From Pseudonocardia petroleophila (lineage in GTDB: Bacteria > Actinomycetota > Actinomycetes > Mycobacteriales > Pseudonocardiaceae), in the NCBI RefSeq assembly GCF_014235185.1, contig NZ_CP060131.1, positions 3,913,501 through 3,977,500 of the forward strand: DNA of 64,000 nucleotides, in the 5' to 3' direction. Of this stretch, positions 51,174-59,314 are shown in pieces. The translations under genes were made by a program, and so were the position numbers. Numbering within the stretch: position 1 is the first letter of the stretch; the number at the start of each line of letters is the position of its first letter. The notes beneath the pieces are model-generated. The model made no database searches. It saw only the letters and a program-made list of their open reading frames with translations, and was not told the DNA's origin.

Positions 51174-52063
51174 GGCATGCCTCGCGTGCCGGTGAGGAAC
51201 CGGGGTGCCGGTTGTCCGACGGCGAGCCGGCGCATCCACACGAGCACCGCCCCGGTACCGACCAGCAGAACCGCCATGACGGCCTGGCCGACGGGTGTCC
51301 CGTACGGCGCGGCGAATCCGGGAACGAGAGCAAGCAGGACCAGCAGAGCCGCTTGGATGATCAGCAGCATCCGCACCGACTGCCGGGACTCCGCCCGCTC
51401 TGCCTCGATGTCGCGGCGGGCCCGCACGTCGCGGGCCACGCCGTCCGCCAGCTGCCGCAGGACCTGCCCGACGCCGGGACTCTGCGCGTGGAGCGCGAGG
51501 AGCAGGGCGGCGGCGACGGCGTCCCCGGTCCGATCGTCGACCGCGTCCGCGAAACCACGAAGCGCCTCCGACGGCCCTGTGTCGCCCTCGCGCAGCTGCC
51601 GAGCCAGCACCCGGACCGCAGGTCCGATCGGGCCGTCCGTCCGCTCCGCGGAGACGATGACGGCCTGCGCGAGACCGATCGCTCCGCCACCGGCGAGCAT
51701 GTCGCCCATTCGCCGGCACCATCCCTCCAGCGCCTCCAGGGTGGCGAGCCGGTTCTCCACCACGCGACCGCCACCGAGCAGCCACGGCAGCAGCACGCCG
51801 GCGGCCGTCGTCGCCACCCCGGCCACGGGCCAGCCGCTTACCGTCCACACCGCGATTCCGAGTAAGCACGAGACCGCCGCCCGTCGCCGTACCTCGCTGC
51901 TCGACGCGGCGCGCTGAATGCGTTCGAGACGTCGACGGCGAGGCGCAGACGGTCCGGACGGCCGATGATTGACGATTCCGCCTCGGATCGCGGTGATCAG
52001 CGCGACGACGGCCACGGACAGCAGCCCGCCCGCCAGGGCCGCGGCGAGCTCGGTCGCGCTCAT
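51170..52063 (-). CDS. tadB: Type II secretion F-domain protein (TadB-like)
   Basis: 297 residues: N-terminal membrane helix, second hydrophobic pair (SCLLGIAVWTVSGWPVAGVA), the T2SSF helices around WCRRMGDMLAGGGAIGLAQA and DAVAAALLLALHAQSPGVGQ, and two helices at the end. The start overlaps the TadA stop. Platform partner of TadC. Confidence 0.84.
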   Translation of the reverse strand: MSATELAAALAGGLLSVAVVALITAIRGGIVNHRPSGPSAPRRRRLERIQRAASSSEVRRRAAVSCLLGIAVWTVSGWPVAGVATTAAGVLLPWLLGGGRVVENRLATLEALEGWCRRMGDMLAGGGAIGLAQAVIVSAERTDGPIGPAVRVLARQLREGDTGPSEALRGFADAVDDRTGDAVAAALLLALHAQSPGVGQVLRQLADGVARDVRARRDIEAERAESRQSVRMLLIIQAALLVLLALVPGFAAPYGTPVGQAVMAVLLVGTGAVLVWMRRLAVGQPAPRFLTGTRGMP

Positions 52064-53424
52064 CGGGCTGCGCTCTGGGAACGGAGGAACGACAGATCCA
52101 CACCGGCTTCGACGAAGGGCCGCCGGTCCTGCGGGAGGAGTTGGAACACCGCCCGGTGATCACCATTGCCCGCTGGGGAGAAGATGCGGTTCAGCGCCAC
52201 TCGGCCGTCGTCGGAGACAGCCGAGACCTCCGCGACCTCGGCGACGAACCGGGCACGGGTGCCGTCCGGGGCGCGGACGTGGCGCATGTGGACGACGTAC
52301 TTGATCCCCTGGGCCGCGAGTCGGGTGACGAACCCGTCGGACCAGCCGGATCCGGTGCCCTTCATCGCGGCGGTCACGAGCCTCTCGAAGGCCTCCGCAG
52401 CCGATCCGGCGTGCAGGGTGCACATCGAGCCGGGCATGCCGGCGTTCATCGCCTCGAGCATCGGAAGTGCTTCCTCGCCCCGGACCTCGCCCACGATCAC
52501 CCGCGTGACCGACATCCGGAGGGTCTGGACGAGCAGGTCCGACAGGGTCTTCTCGCCCGCGGCCCGGCCGGTGGCGGGATCGCGCTCCGTCGAGCCGCTC
52601 CGGCATTCCGCCGCGTACATCAGCGGCGGGCTGTTCGGGAGGCGGTGCAGGTTCAGCTCGAACTCGGTCTCCAGCGTTGCGAAGCGTTCGGTCGGGTCGA
52701 TCTCGCGGGCCAGTGCGCGTAGCAACGTGGTCTTTCCCGCCGCGGGCATGCCGGTGACGAGGATGCTCACCGCGGAGCGGACCAGAGCGGTGAGGAATCG
52801 AGCGATCGGCTCGGACAGCGTGCCGTTCCGGACGAGGTCGGCCAGCGTGACGTCGACCAGGCGGTGCCTGCGGATCGTGACCACGGGCCGGGGAACCACG
52901 TCGCGCATGGCTGCGAGGCGGGAGCCGTCGGGGAGCTGCATGTTGAGGAAGGGCTGGGCGGGGGAGAAGGCGCGTTCGGAGCTCCCATGGTGCGCCGCGA
53001 TGAATTGGATCTGCTGGACGAGGTCGTCGTCGGACTCGGCGATCGCAGACTCCGCCTTTCGCACCGAGCCATCGGTCATTCTCAGCAGCGGCACGTCCGA
53101 TCCGGCGATGTGGATGTCCTCGACTCCGGGTACGTCGAGCAGCGCCTGGATCCGCCCGAGCCCCCACACCGTGTTCTCGACGGCACGCACCACTGCCTGC
53201 TCGGCCTCCGGGCCGAGCTGCTCCTCTCCGTCGATCACCCGCCGGCGCGCCTCCCTGTCGAGCTCTGCCTGGATCCAGGCCAGCACGAGCTGTCGCTGGT
53301 CTGAGCGGTCGAGTCGCTCCCGGCCGGGATGACCGGCGAGCCGCTCCAGAATTGCGCCGTGGACGCGTCGGGCGAGTGCCTGATGGGTCGTCCGGACCGG
53401 TGATCCGTTGACCGGGCGGGTCAC
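52060..53424 (-). CDS. tadA: Pilus assembly ATPase TadA/CpaF
   Basis: 454 residues. Secretion ATPase of the GspE/TadA family: N-terminal helical part, then the conserved core with SERAFSPAQPFLNMQLPDGS, Walker A TGMPAAGKTTLL, the Asp-box region ATLETEFELNLH, and the His-box SMCTLHAGSA. It powers pilus assembly. GTG 53424 overlaps the TadZ stop (GTGA); the longer frame to 53535 has no ribosome site and lies inside that gene. Confidence 0.9.
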   Translation of the reverse strand: MTRPVNGSPVRTTHQALARRVHGAILERLAGHPGRERLDRSDQRQLVLAWIQAELDREARRRVIDGEEQLGPEAEQAVVRAVENTVWGLGRIQALLDVPGVEDIHIAGSDVPLLRMTDGSVRKAESAIAESDDDLVQQIQFIAAHHGSSERAFSPAQPFLNMQLPDGSRLAAMRDVVPRPVVTIRRHRLVDVTLADLVRNGTLSEPIARFLTALVRSAVSILVTGMPAAGKTTLLRALAREIDPTERFATLETEFELNLHRLPNSPPLMYAAECRSGSTERDPATGRAAGEKTLSDLLVQTLRMSVTRVIVGEVRGEEALPMLEAMNAGMPGSMCTLHAGSAAEAFERLVTAAMKGTGSGWSDGFVTRLAAQGIKYVVHMRHVRAPDGTRARFVAEVAEVSAVSDDGRVALNRIFSPAGNGDHRAVFQLLPQDRRPFVEAGVDLSFLRSQSAAR

Positions 53425-54173
53425 GCCGCACTCCACGTCGGATCCAGCCGGGCCGCCAGGCTCGCGAGACGGCGGGCTTCGCGCTGCAAGGCGCTCCGGG
53501 GGAACGACCGCGCCGGTCGGGTCCCATCGCTCCACACCTCAGCGGCCCGAGGATCGTCGGGCAGAGCACCGAGGAGCGGCAACGCGCATCCGTCGGCGAT
53601 CTCCTGGGCCGAGTACGGCTCGCCCGCGCGGACCACGAGCAGCGAGACGCGTGGGTCTCCGACACCGGCGTCGAGTCCTTCTCGCAGGAGCGGCGCGACC
53701 CGACTCGCCGAGCGTGCAGCGCGCAGCGTCGATCCGCTCACGAGAAGGACCAGGTCGGCGACCCGAAGGAGCCCGACGACTCCGTCGACCGCGACGAACC
53801 GCCCGCAGTCGACGATGACGTCACCCCCGTCGAGCCGGGCCAGCTCCGGTGCTAGTCGACTCCACGGAACGCTGCTCGCCTGTCCGACGCACCCGAACCC
53901 GGCGATCACGGGTGGGCAGTGCCCGGCCGGACGGTGCACCCTCCGGTGCAGGCTCTGCTCGACCGGCCCGGTGCGCAGGTCGACCACCAGCTCGGCGAGT
54001 CCGGCGTGGGAGGGCCACTCGCCCGCTCCGAGACCTGCGCGAACGTCACCGCCGAACGGGTCGGCGTCGAGGACGAGTGCGGGGCGATGCCACTGCGACG
54101 CGATGGCCAGTGCACTGGTGGTCACCCCGGGGCTACCCTTGGCCGAGACGAGTGCGATCAGCACCTCGATCAC
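53421..54173 (-). CDS. tadZ: CpaE/TadZ-like ParA-family ATPase
   Basis: 250 residues of the MinD/ParA fold: a deviant Walker A in SAKGSPGVTTSALAIA (the signature Lys is present, the second Lys is replaced by Val), LVLDADPFGG, and VIVDCGRF as Walker B. In Tad systems it positions the pilus machine in the cell. It overlaps both neighbours by 4 bp. Confidence 0.82.
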   Translation of the reverse strand: MIEVLIALVSAKGSPGVTTSALAIASQWHRPALVLDADPFGGDVRAGLGAGEWPSHAGLAELVVDLRTGPVEQSLHRRVHRPAGHCPPVIAGFGCVGQASSVPWSRLAPELARLDGGDVIVDCGRFVAVDGVVGLLRVADLVLLVSGSTLRAARSASRVAPLLREGLDAGVGDPRVSLLVVRAGEPYSAQEIADGCALPLLGALPDDPRAAEVWSDGTRPARSFPRSALQREARRLASLAARLDPTWSAA

Positions 54174-54790
54174 CCTCTGCCGACGAGAACGAGGACGACG
54201 CGCTCGTCGAGCGCGGCGAGGGCGACCTCTTCGGCCTCGGCCTGGGGCACCACGACATCGACGGTGCGGCGCCCGCTCAGATCCGTCTCACCGGTCCGCA
54301 CGACCGTGGCGAGGAGTGGTGGCCGCCCGGCGGAGACCAGCAGCACAGCGTCCCTCGGGTTCAGCGGGGTGGTCGGCACGTGCCCGGGGTCGGCCGGGAT
54401 ACCCACGACCGCCTCTCCGGGCATCGGTGTCCGTTCGCGGGTGATCGCGTCCGGAGTGAGGGTCTGACCGACGCGGAGGTCGGTCGCGGCAGTAGTGCCG
54501 ATGACGCTGTCCGCGTCGCTCCAGGCGATCGTCGCCAGCCCGGTGTCGGACGGGAGGAGCACCTCGCGCAGCGCGGTCGGGTCGACCGTGTCGCCGTACG
54601 ACAAGGGACGGGCCAGGGCCACGACGCCTTCCCTCGCCACCGCACTGCGGAAGGCGTACACGGCCAGCAGGGCACCGAGAGCTCCGAGAAGGACCGCTAG
54701 CAGCAGCAGTTTGGAGGTTCGGCCGGTTCGTCGACGAGTCGGTGGGACGACATGACCGTTGGTCGTGGCGGGGTGCACTGCCGTCGTCAT
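54170..54790 (-). CDS. SAF-domain pilus protein (RcpC/CpaB-like)
   Basis: 206 residues: polar N-terminus, one membrane helix (LLLLAVLLGALGALLAVYAF), then an SAF domain (ARPLSYGDTVDPTALREVLL and TDLRVGQTLTPDAI). These proteins form the periplasmic or wall-side part of Tad systems. It overlaps its neighbours by 4 bp. Confidence 0.8.
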   Translation of the reverse strand: MTTAVHPATTNGHVVPPTRRRTGRTSKLLLLAVLLGALGALLAVYAFRSAVAREGVVALARPLSYGDTVDPTALREVLLPSDTGLATIAWSDADSVIGTTAATDLRVGQTLTPDAITRERTPMPGEAVVGIPADPGHVPTTPLNPRDAVLLVSAGRPPLLATVVRTGETDLSGRRTVDVVVPQAEAEEVALAALDERVVLVLVGRG

Positions 54791-55668
54791 CGGGTCTCCC
54801 CGGCTACGAGCACCTGGATCTCACCGATCTCGAGCGCGGTCGTCGCGGGTACCTCGACGATCTCCTGGCCGTCCACCGGTTCGCCGCCGGAGACCCCGTT
54901 CCACGAGACCGTCCAGACGGCCGTGGCGACGACCTCCCATGCCCCGGTTCCCGAGGTGCGCTCCGGGAGGGACCGCTGTTCGAAGACGTACCCGCAGTCA
55001 GGTGACGGGCCGCTCTGCCCGGCCCAGGGGGTCCCGGGCCCGTCGCAGCTGACGACCGCGCCGGGCGGCCCCATACGCCACTCGACGCGAGCCAGGCGTG
55101 CGGTCGCGGTGACGCGGGAGGCGCCGGCCGTCGCCGTTGCCGAGACGGGCCCAGCTGTGGCTGCACCGTCCTCGATCCACAACCAGACGGGAACACCGAC
55201 GAAACCGGATCCACCGGTCGAGGTGCGGAGTGCCGGCTGATCGAGGGTGAGGAGTTCGATCGCACGCTGGGCGAGAACCGCTGCCGGAGGTGCCTCGGCC
55301 GCCGCCTCCGGTGCCGGCTCCGGGGCGAGGAGGTCCGCGGCGTCGATGGCCTCACCGACCCGCCAGGAGTCGCCGAACGGCATTGCTTCCAGCCGCGGTC
55401 GGGGTGGCGCGACAGGCGCGGTGGATGCGGCGCGGGGCGCTGCGTCGCGAGGGGCGCGGTCAGGTCCGGCTTCGTCGCGCGGCCCGCCTGGCCGACCCGG
55501 GTCGGCTGCGATCACGAGGCATCGGCCGATGCTGTCGACGACGGCGCAGCCGGGAGGCCCGGGCTCCAGCGGGGCCCCCGGCACGAGCATCGGGAGCACC
55601 ACGGTGATGGCCCCGATCGCGGTCAGCACGGCTCGTCCAGAGCAGGAACGGCGCGTTCGACCAACCAC
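54787..55668 (-). CDS. Exported hypothetical protein of the pilus operon
   Basis: 293 residues with an N-terminal basic segment and hydrophobic stretch (VLTAIGAITVVLPMLV), consistent with a signal peptide or anchor, then a Pro/Ala/Arg-rich linker and a folded C-terminal part (GFVGVPVWLWIEDGAA, and two cysteines in VSCDGP and PDCGYVF). It may be a wall-exposed pilus component. The start is GTG 55668 or GTG 55629; the former gives a better signal peptide. It overlaps the lipoprotein gene. Confidence 0.65.
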   Translation of the reverse strand: MVGRTRRSCSGRAVLTAIGAITVVLPMLVPGAPLEPGPPGCAVVDSIGRCLVIAADPGRPGGPRDEAGPDRAPRDAAPRAASTAPVAPPRPRLEAMPFGDSWRVGEAIDAADLLAPEPAPEAAAEAPPAAVLAQRAIELLTLDQPALRTSTGGSGFVGVPVWLWIEDGAATAGPVSATATAGASRVTATARLARVEWRMGPPGAVVSCDGPGTPWAGQSGPSPDCGYVFEQRSLPERTSGTGAWEVVATAVWTVSWNGVSGGEPVDGQEIVEVPATTALEIGEIQVLVAGETR

Positions 55669-56138
55669 TGACTGTTGGTGGAGACGACCTCGGCGCGGAA
55701 CCGGTAGCGGGGGACTCGGTTGGTCAGGTCGTCGAGCACGGCGCCGGTGGTGTCGGACACCAGTCGGGAGTCACCGAGGTCGACGCAGTCGACGATCTGC
55801 ACCCGTGTGCCGAGAACCTGTTGCACCGCCGGGTCTCGGGTCACTTGCCCCTCGGTGTGCGCGGGCAGGCTCGCGTAGTTCTCGACGTCGGTCACCAACG
55901 AGTCGAGGGCCGGGCCGGTCGCCACGCCTCGGAGGTCCGGCAGCCAGTCCCGCGAGCCCGGTGCGGCGAGCGCGGAGTCGGTGACGGTCCAGAAGCGCTC
56001 GTAGGCCGCGAGCGCCTCGGCCGCTGGATCGCTCGTCGGTGGTGTCGTGGTCGGTTCGGGCGGCGCGGTCGCGGTGGAACAGGACGCCGCGCAGAGCAGG
56101 GCCACGAGGAGGGCCGATCGGAGAAGTGCCGTGGTCAT
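55623..56138 (-). CDS. Lipoprotein, first gene of the pilus operon
   Basis: 171 residues. The signal peptide ends in a lipobox (ALLCAASC, Cys at about residue 20), then a Pro/Thr-rich spacer and a small alpha+beta domain (EALAAYERFWTVTDSALAAP and LVSDTTGAVLDDL) resembling NTF2-like or SnoaL-like folds. ATG 56138 has GGGAG 6 bp upstream. The downstream genes to 45253 are almost all linked by 4-bp overlaps, which suggests one long transcript. Confidence 0.75.
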   Translation of the reverse strand: MTTALLRSALLVALLCAASCSTATAPPEPTTTPPTSDPAAEALAAYERFWTVTDSALAAPGSRDWLPDLRGVATGPALDSLVTDVENYASLPAHTEGQVTRDPAVQQVLGTRVQIVDCVDLGDSRLVSDTTGAVLDDLTNRVPRYRFRAEVVSTNSQWLVERAVPALDEPC

Positions 56139-56466
56139 CCATCGCTCCCGTGCGCAGTCGTGGTCGTTGCTGATCGTGCTGCCCGCCGTGGTCGACCCGT
56201 GGTCATCGTGTGGTCGGTTCCGTGATCTCCGGATCCGATGCAGGTGGGAGTACCAGGAGCGGGCGCCCGCCCGTGGGCGAATGGGGAAGACGTCGCCCGA
56301 ACGGACGATCCCTGCCGTGCGGCGACCGCAGGTCGACCACGGCTTGTCGAGCGCCTCGACCACGGAACGACCACGCCTGCGCCACGTGCTTGTACGGCCG
56401 CGCAGACAGCGTTGCGCCAGCGGTAGGGCCAGCCGGCCGCGAGGTCGGATCGGAGGTGCGGACGGG
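56139..56466. other. Divergent intergenic region upstream of the pilus operon
   Basis: About 330 bp between divergent genes, without a credible gene. It contains GTCGACCCGTGGTCATC (56191-56207), related to the two island-flanking motifs, and must hold the promoters for the pilus operon and for the gene at 56467. No confident -35/-10 is assigned. Confidence 0.45.
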
Positions 56467-57072
56467 ATGCCACGTGGCAGGCAGGCGGTGAAGGCTATCG
56501 TCGCGTTGGTCGGTCCGCAGGACGTCACGGTCACGGCGCACCGGCCCGGCACCGACGGCGCAGCGGTCGGGGTACGTGTCGGTGGCTCGCTGATCTACAT
56601 CAACGATCTCGACACAGTCCAGGCCTTCCACGCGGCGTGGCGGTCGGGCATCGAGCAGGGGAGGACTCTCCCGACGCGGCCCGATCCGGACCTCGTACGT
56701 CCGGTGTGGGGCGTGTCGGAGCCGGTCGTGATGATGTCCGCTGCCGACGTTCCGCCCTCCCATGCGCGCCTCGAGAGGACCCCGGGGCGACCGGCGTGCC
56801 TCTGGATCACTCTCGGCCGGGTCGTCTTCGGCGTCCATGACCAGCTGGCCCTCCGGTCGGCTGCTGCGGCGTTCCGGCAGGCCGACCAGCTCGCCGCGAC
56901 GACGTTCCTGCCCGAGCCCGATCTGAGCGTGCGCTACCGCGCCGAAGCGACGGTCCAGCGGCTGCTCAACGCTCCGCGGCGCGCAGGCCCTGACCGAGCA
57001 ACACCTGTCGCCGCGGCTGCAGCGCCGTCGCCCCAGCGTTTTCTCCGAATGAGGAGCGAGCGAGCCCGCTGA
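56467..57072 (+). CDS. Unknown protein, paralogue of the 43961 product
   Basis: 201 residues that align with 43961-44572: IVALVGPQDVTVT, VRVGGSLIYIND, GVSEPVVMMSAADVPPS, LWITLGRVVFGVHDQ, AAAFRQADQLAATTF. The conserved ends of strands and the length of spacers are shared, so the two are duplicates that have diverged. No known domain is seen. It is divergent from the pilus operon. ATG 56467 has GGAGG 9 bp upstream. Confidence 0.65.
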   Translation: MPRGRQAVKAIVALVGPQDVTVTAHRPGTDGAAVGVRVGGSLIYINDLDTVQAFHAAWRSGIEQGRTLPTRPDPDLVRPVWGVSEPVVMMSAADVPPSHARLERTPGRPACLWITLGRVVFGVHDQLALRSAAAAFRQADQLAATTFLPEPDLSVRYRAEATVQRLLNAPRRAGPDRATPVAAAAAPSPQRFLRMRSERAR

Positions 57073-57150
57073 GGTCCCTCCTCGACCGATGTTGTCCACA
57101 TCGATGGCGCACATCTGGACCGGAGACGCGCAGGTGCCGAGGGTGAGGCG

Positions 57151-57654
57151 ATGCGCATGGCAACGGTGATCATCGTGATCGGGTTCTTGGTCGGGGGCTG
57201 CACAGCCGTACCCGCGTCCGAGCTCGACGAGGGCGGTGGCTGCCACGACGTCAACGTCGAGGTCGACATCGTCAGCGATGTGTCGATCGCGATGGTGAGC
57301 GCGGACAGCTGCGTCGACGAGACCGGATCCGTTCTGCCAGCCGCTGATGCCACCGATCGGCTCGCGTCTGCTGCCTGGTCCGCAGAGTTGCCGCAGTTCG
57401 ATCGCGTGGACGCCTCGGTCGTCGTGTCGGCCGAGACCTACCCGTTCGGGCGCAGGTCGGTCCGGAGCTACTCGCGTTCCGAGCTGGAGTCCCGCTGGGG
57501 AGGTCGGCCTGCCCGGCTGGATCTCGGGGCGGCTCGGCATGGTCCGACGGGACCGTGGGTCCTGCTTCCCCTCGCCGGCGTCCTGGTGCTGGGTGCGGCG
57601 CTGAAGGCGGCCTGTTCCGGTTCGGTCGTCGTCATCGGGATGCGAGCCCGCTGA
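57151..57654 (+). CDS. Small lipoprotein with C-terminal membrane helix
   Basis: 167 residues. The N-terminus is a lipoprotein signal (VIIVIGFLVGGC, Cys at residue 17). The middle is acidic with two cysteines (GGGCHDVNVE and SADSCVDE), and a hydrophobic C-terminal helix (WVLLPLAGVLVLGAALKAA) would anchor it. Unknown family, probably cell-surface. Convergent with the hydrolase gene, 3 bp between stops. Confidence 0.6.
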   Translation: MRMATVIIVIGFLVGGCTAVPASELDEGGGCHDVNVEVDIVSDVSIAMVSADSCVDETGSVLPAADATDRLASAAWSAELPQFDRVDASVVVSAETYPFGRRSVRSYSRSELESRWGGRPARLDLGAARHGPTGPWVLLPLAGVLVLGAALKAACSGSVVVIGMRAR

Positions 57655-57657
57655 TCG

Positions 57658-58788
57658 TCAGGACGCGTAGCTGACGTGGACGTGGTCGAAGTGGCCGCCG
57701 GTGGCGTCGGTCGGGTCGTAGACTCCGCCGCCGGTGTAGGCGCGGCCCCAGCCGTCGGCATCTGTCGTCTCGGGTGACCAGAACCGCCCTTGCCAGATCA
57801 GGTAGCCGACGTCCAGTGCCTCCGCGTGCGCCCGCAGCCAGGACGCGAGCCGCCAGCCGCTGGCGAGCTCGTCACCCTGGGGGAAGAACCCGGCGGCGCC
57901 TGGGAAGTAGTCGCAGGCCCGTCCGCGCGGATGGTCGCTGTCGGGGTTCCAGGCGTGCTCGTCCCAGCAGCCCACCGACCGGATCGGTCCGCCTGGTGCT
58001 GCGGGTCCGAAGACCCGGACGATCTCGTCGTACCCGTGGCGACTGGTCGGGGTGAGGCAGCGTCCTCCCGTCGGGTCGGGGGCGGTGCACCCCGACCCGC
58101 CTCCGGTGAACGGAGTGGGCGCCGGCAGGTCGTCGATCGGGACCGGGCCGGAGCTGCGGCCGTAGGCAGCCAGGAACTCGTGGACGTGGGTCAGGTACCC
58201 GTCGACGAGGTCGACGCACGTCGCATCGCAGCCGGCCTCTCCGACCGTGGGTACGCCCGTTGTGGAGCCGGTGACACGGCTGCATCCGGCGATGTGGCAC
58301 ACGAGCATGGCGTCGAGCGGTGCTGTCGGCTTCCCGGTCGTCGCGAGGTGTCGGGTTGCCTCGCGGAGGTTGCGGCACACCCAGGGGATCGCCGTCCGCA
58401 GGTGTACCTCGGGTTGGAGGACGTCGGCCTCAGCAGGTGGTGGGGCCGACGCCCACGCTGCGCCGCCGGCATCGACCCAGTTCGCCTCGTTCAGCTGGTA
58501 GAGGCCCGCGGACCCGCCGTTGCGGTCGGCACGGAACGCGCTGGCGTCCCAGCCCGACTCGGCCTGGACCTGCGCGACGACCCACAGAGGCGGGAGTTCC
58601 GGGCAGGCCGCGGCGGTCACCGCTTCGATCACCGGGAGCTGCGCAGCCGCCGCGGTGGGGATCGCCGAGGGGTCCACGTCGCCGACAGGGTCGATGGTGC
58701 TGAGTCCGCCGAGCAGCGTGGCGATCAGCAGGAGGGGAAGGAGGAGGGTGGCGACGAGGCCTGCTCCGCCGACGGCGAGCGCGCGCAC
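57658..58788 (-). CDS. Exported transglycosylase-like protein of the conjugation system
   Basis: 376 residues. N-terminal membrane helix (LVATLLLPLLLIATLLGGLS), then an SLT-like lytic transglycosylase domain with catalytic Glu in QVQAESGWDASAF and GSAGLYQLNEANW. The C-terminal half (about 240-376) contains HPRGRACDYFPG and GHFDHVHVSYAS, the metal-site type signatures (HxxxxxxD, HxH) of D,D-peptidase-like domains. It would open the cell wall for the transfer channel. GTG start. Confidence 0.8.
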   Translation of the reverse strand: MRALAVGGAGLVATLLLPLLLIATLLGGLSTIDPVGDVDPSAIPTAAAAQLPVIEAVTAAACPELPPLWVVAQVQAESGWDASAFRADRNGGSAGLYQLNEANWVDAGGAAWASAPPPAEADVLQPEVHLRTAIPWVCRNLREATRHLATTGKPTAPLDAMLVCHIAGCSRVTGSTTGVPTVGEAGCDATCVDLVDGYLTHVHEFLAAYGRSSGPVPIDDLPAPTPFTGGGSGCTAPDPTGGRCLTPTSRHGYDEIVRVFGPAAPGGPIRSVGCWDEHAWNPDSDHPRGRACDYFPGAAGFFPQGDELASGWRLASWLRAHAEALDVGYLIWQGRFWSPETTDADGWGRAYTGGGVYDPTDATGGHFDHVHVSYAS

Positions 58789-58795
58789 GGATCGC

Positions 58796-59314
58796 TCATC
58801 CGGTGTGCTCGAGCGGGCCGTCCGGCGCGGCGGTGGGCAGGGTCGCCAACGGGGTGTGACCGTTGAGGCTGCGGTAGCGCTCGTTGTGCGCGCAGTCGGC
58901 GAACGGGCCGAGCGGGTTGAGGAGTTCCCGCAAGCACGGGTCGAGGTGGTCCCGGAGCCACAGCGACATCGCGATGCCGGGTTCGGAGGCGAGCTCGGCC
59001 CACGCGCGGTGCAGTGCCCGCATGCGGAGGATGGCCTCCGGGTGCTCCCACCAGCGGGGACACCAGGTCAGCTCGCCGCGCAGCGGTCGGGCGATGATGC
59101 CGGTGATGCACTGGTGCACCCAGGAGACGAGGCCGTCCGCGTCGAGGTCCTCGATCGGGGCCGGATCGCTCGCCGGCTCGGCCGTGGGCATGCCATTGAT
59201 GAGCTCGTCGAGGAGGTCGGTCTGGTGGTCTCGGCACGCCTCCAGGGCCTGCACCCGTGCCATCAGTGCGGCGATCTGCTCGGAGTGGTCCTGCGAGCCG
59301 GCTGCGCTGCTCAT
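58796..59314 (-). CDS. DUF4913 protein
   Basis: 172 residues: an N-terminal coiled coil (IAALMARVQALEACRDHQTD) and the DUF4913 domain, visible as WCPRWWEHPEAILRMRALHRAW and DHLDPCLRELLNPLGPFADC (shown in part: LTWCPRWWEHPEAILRMRAL). The family occurs beside coupling-protein genes in actinomycete conjugative elements. ATG 59314 overlaps the coupling-protein stop (ATGA). Confidence 0.8.
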   Translation of the reverse strand: MSSAAGSQDHSEQIAALMARVQALEACRDHQTDLLDELINGMPTAEPASDPAPIEDLDADGLVSWVHQCITGIIARPLRGELTWCPRWWEHPEAILRMRALHRAWAELASEPGIAMSLWLRDHLDPCLRELLNPLGPFADCAHNERYRSLNGHTPLATLPTAAPDGPLEHTG

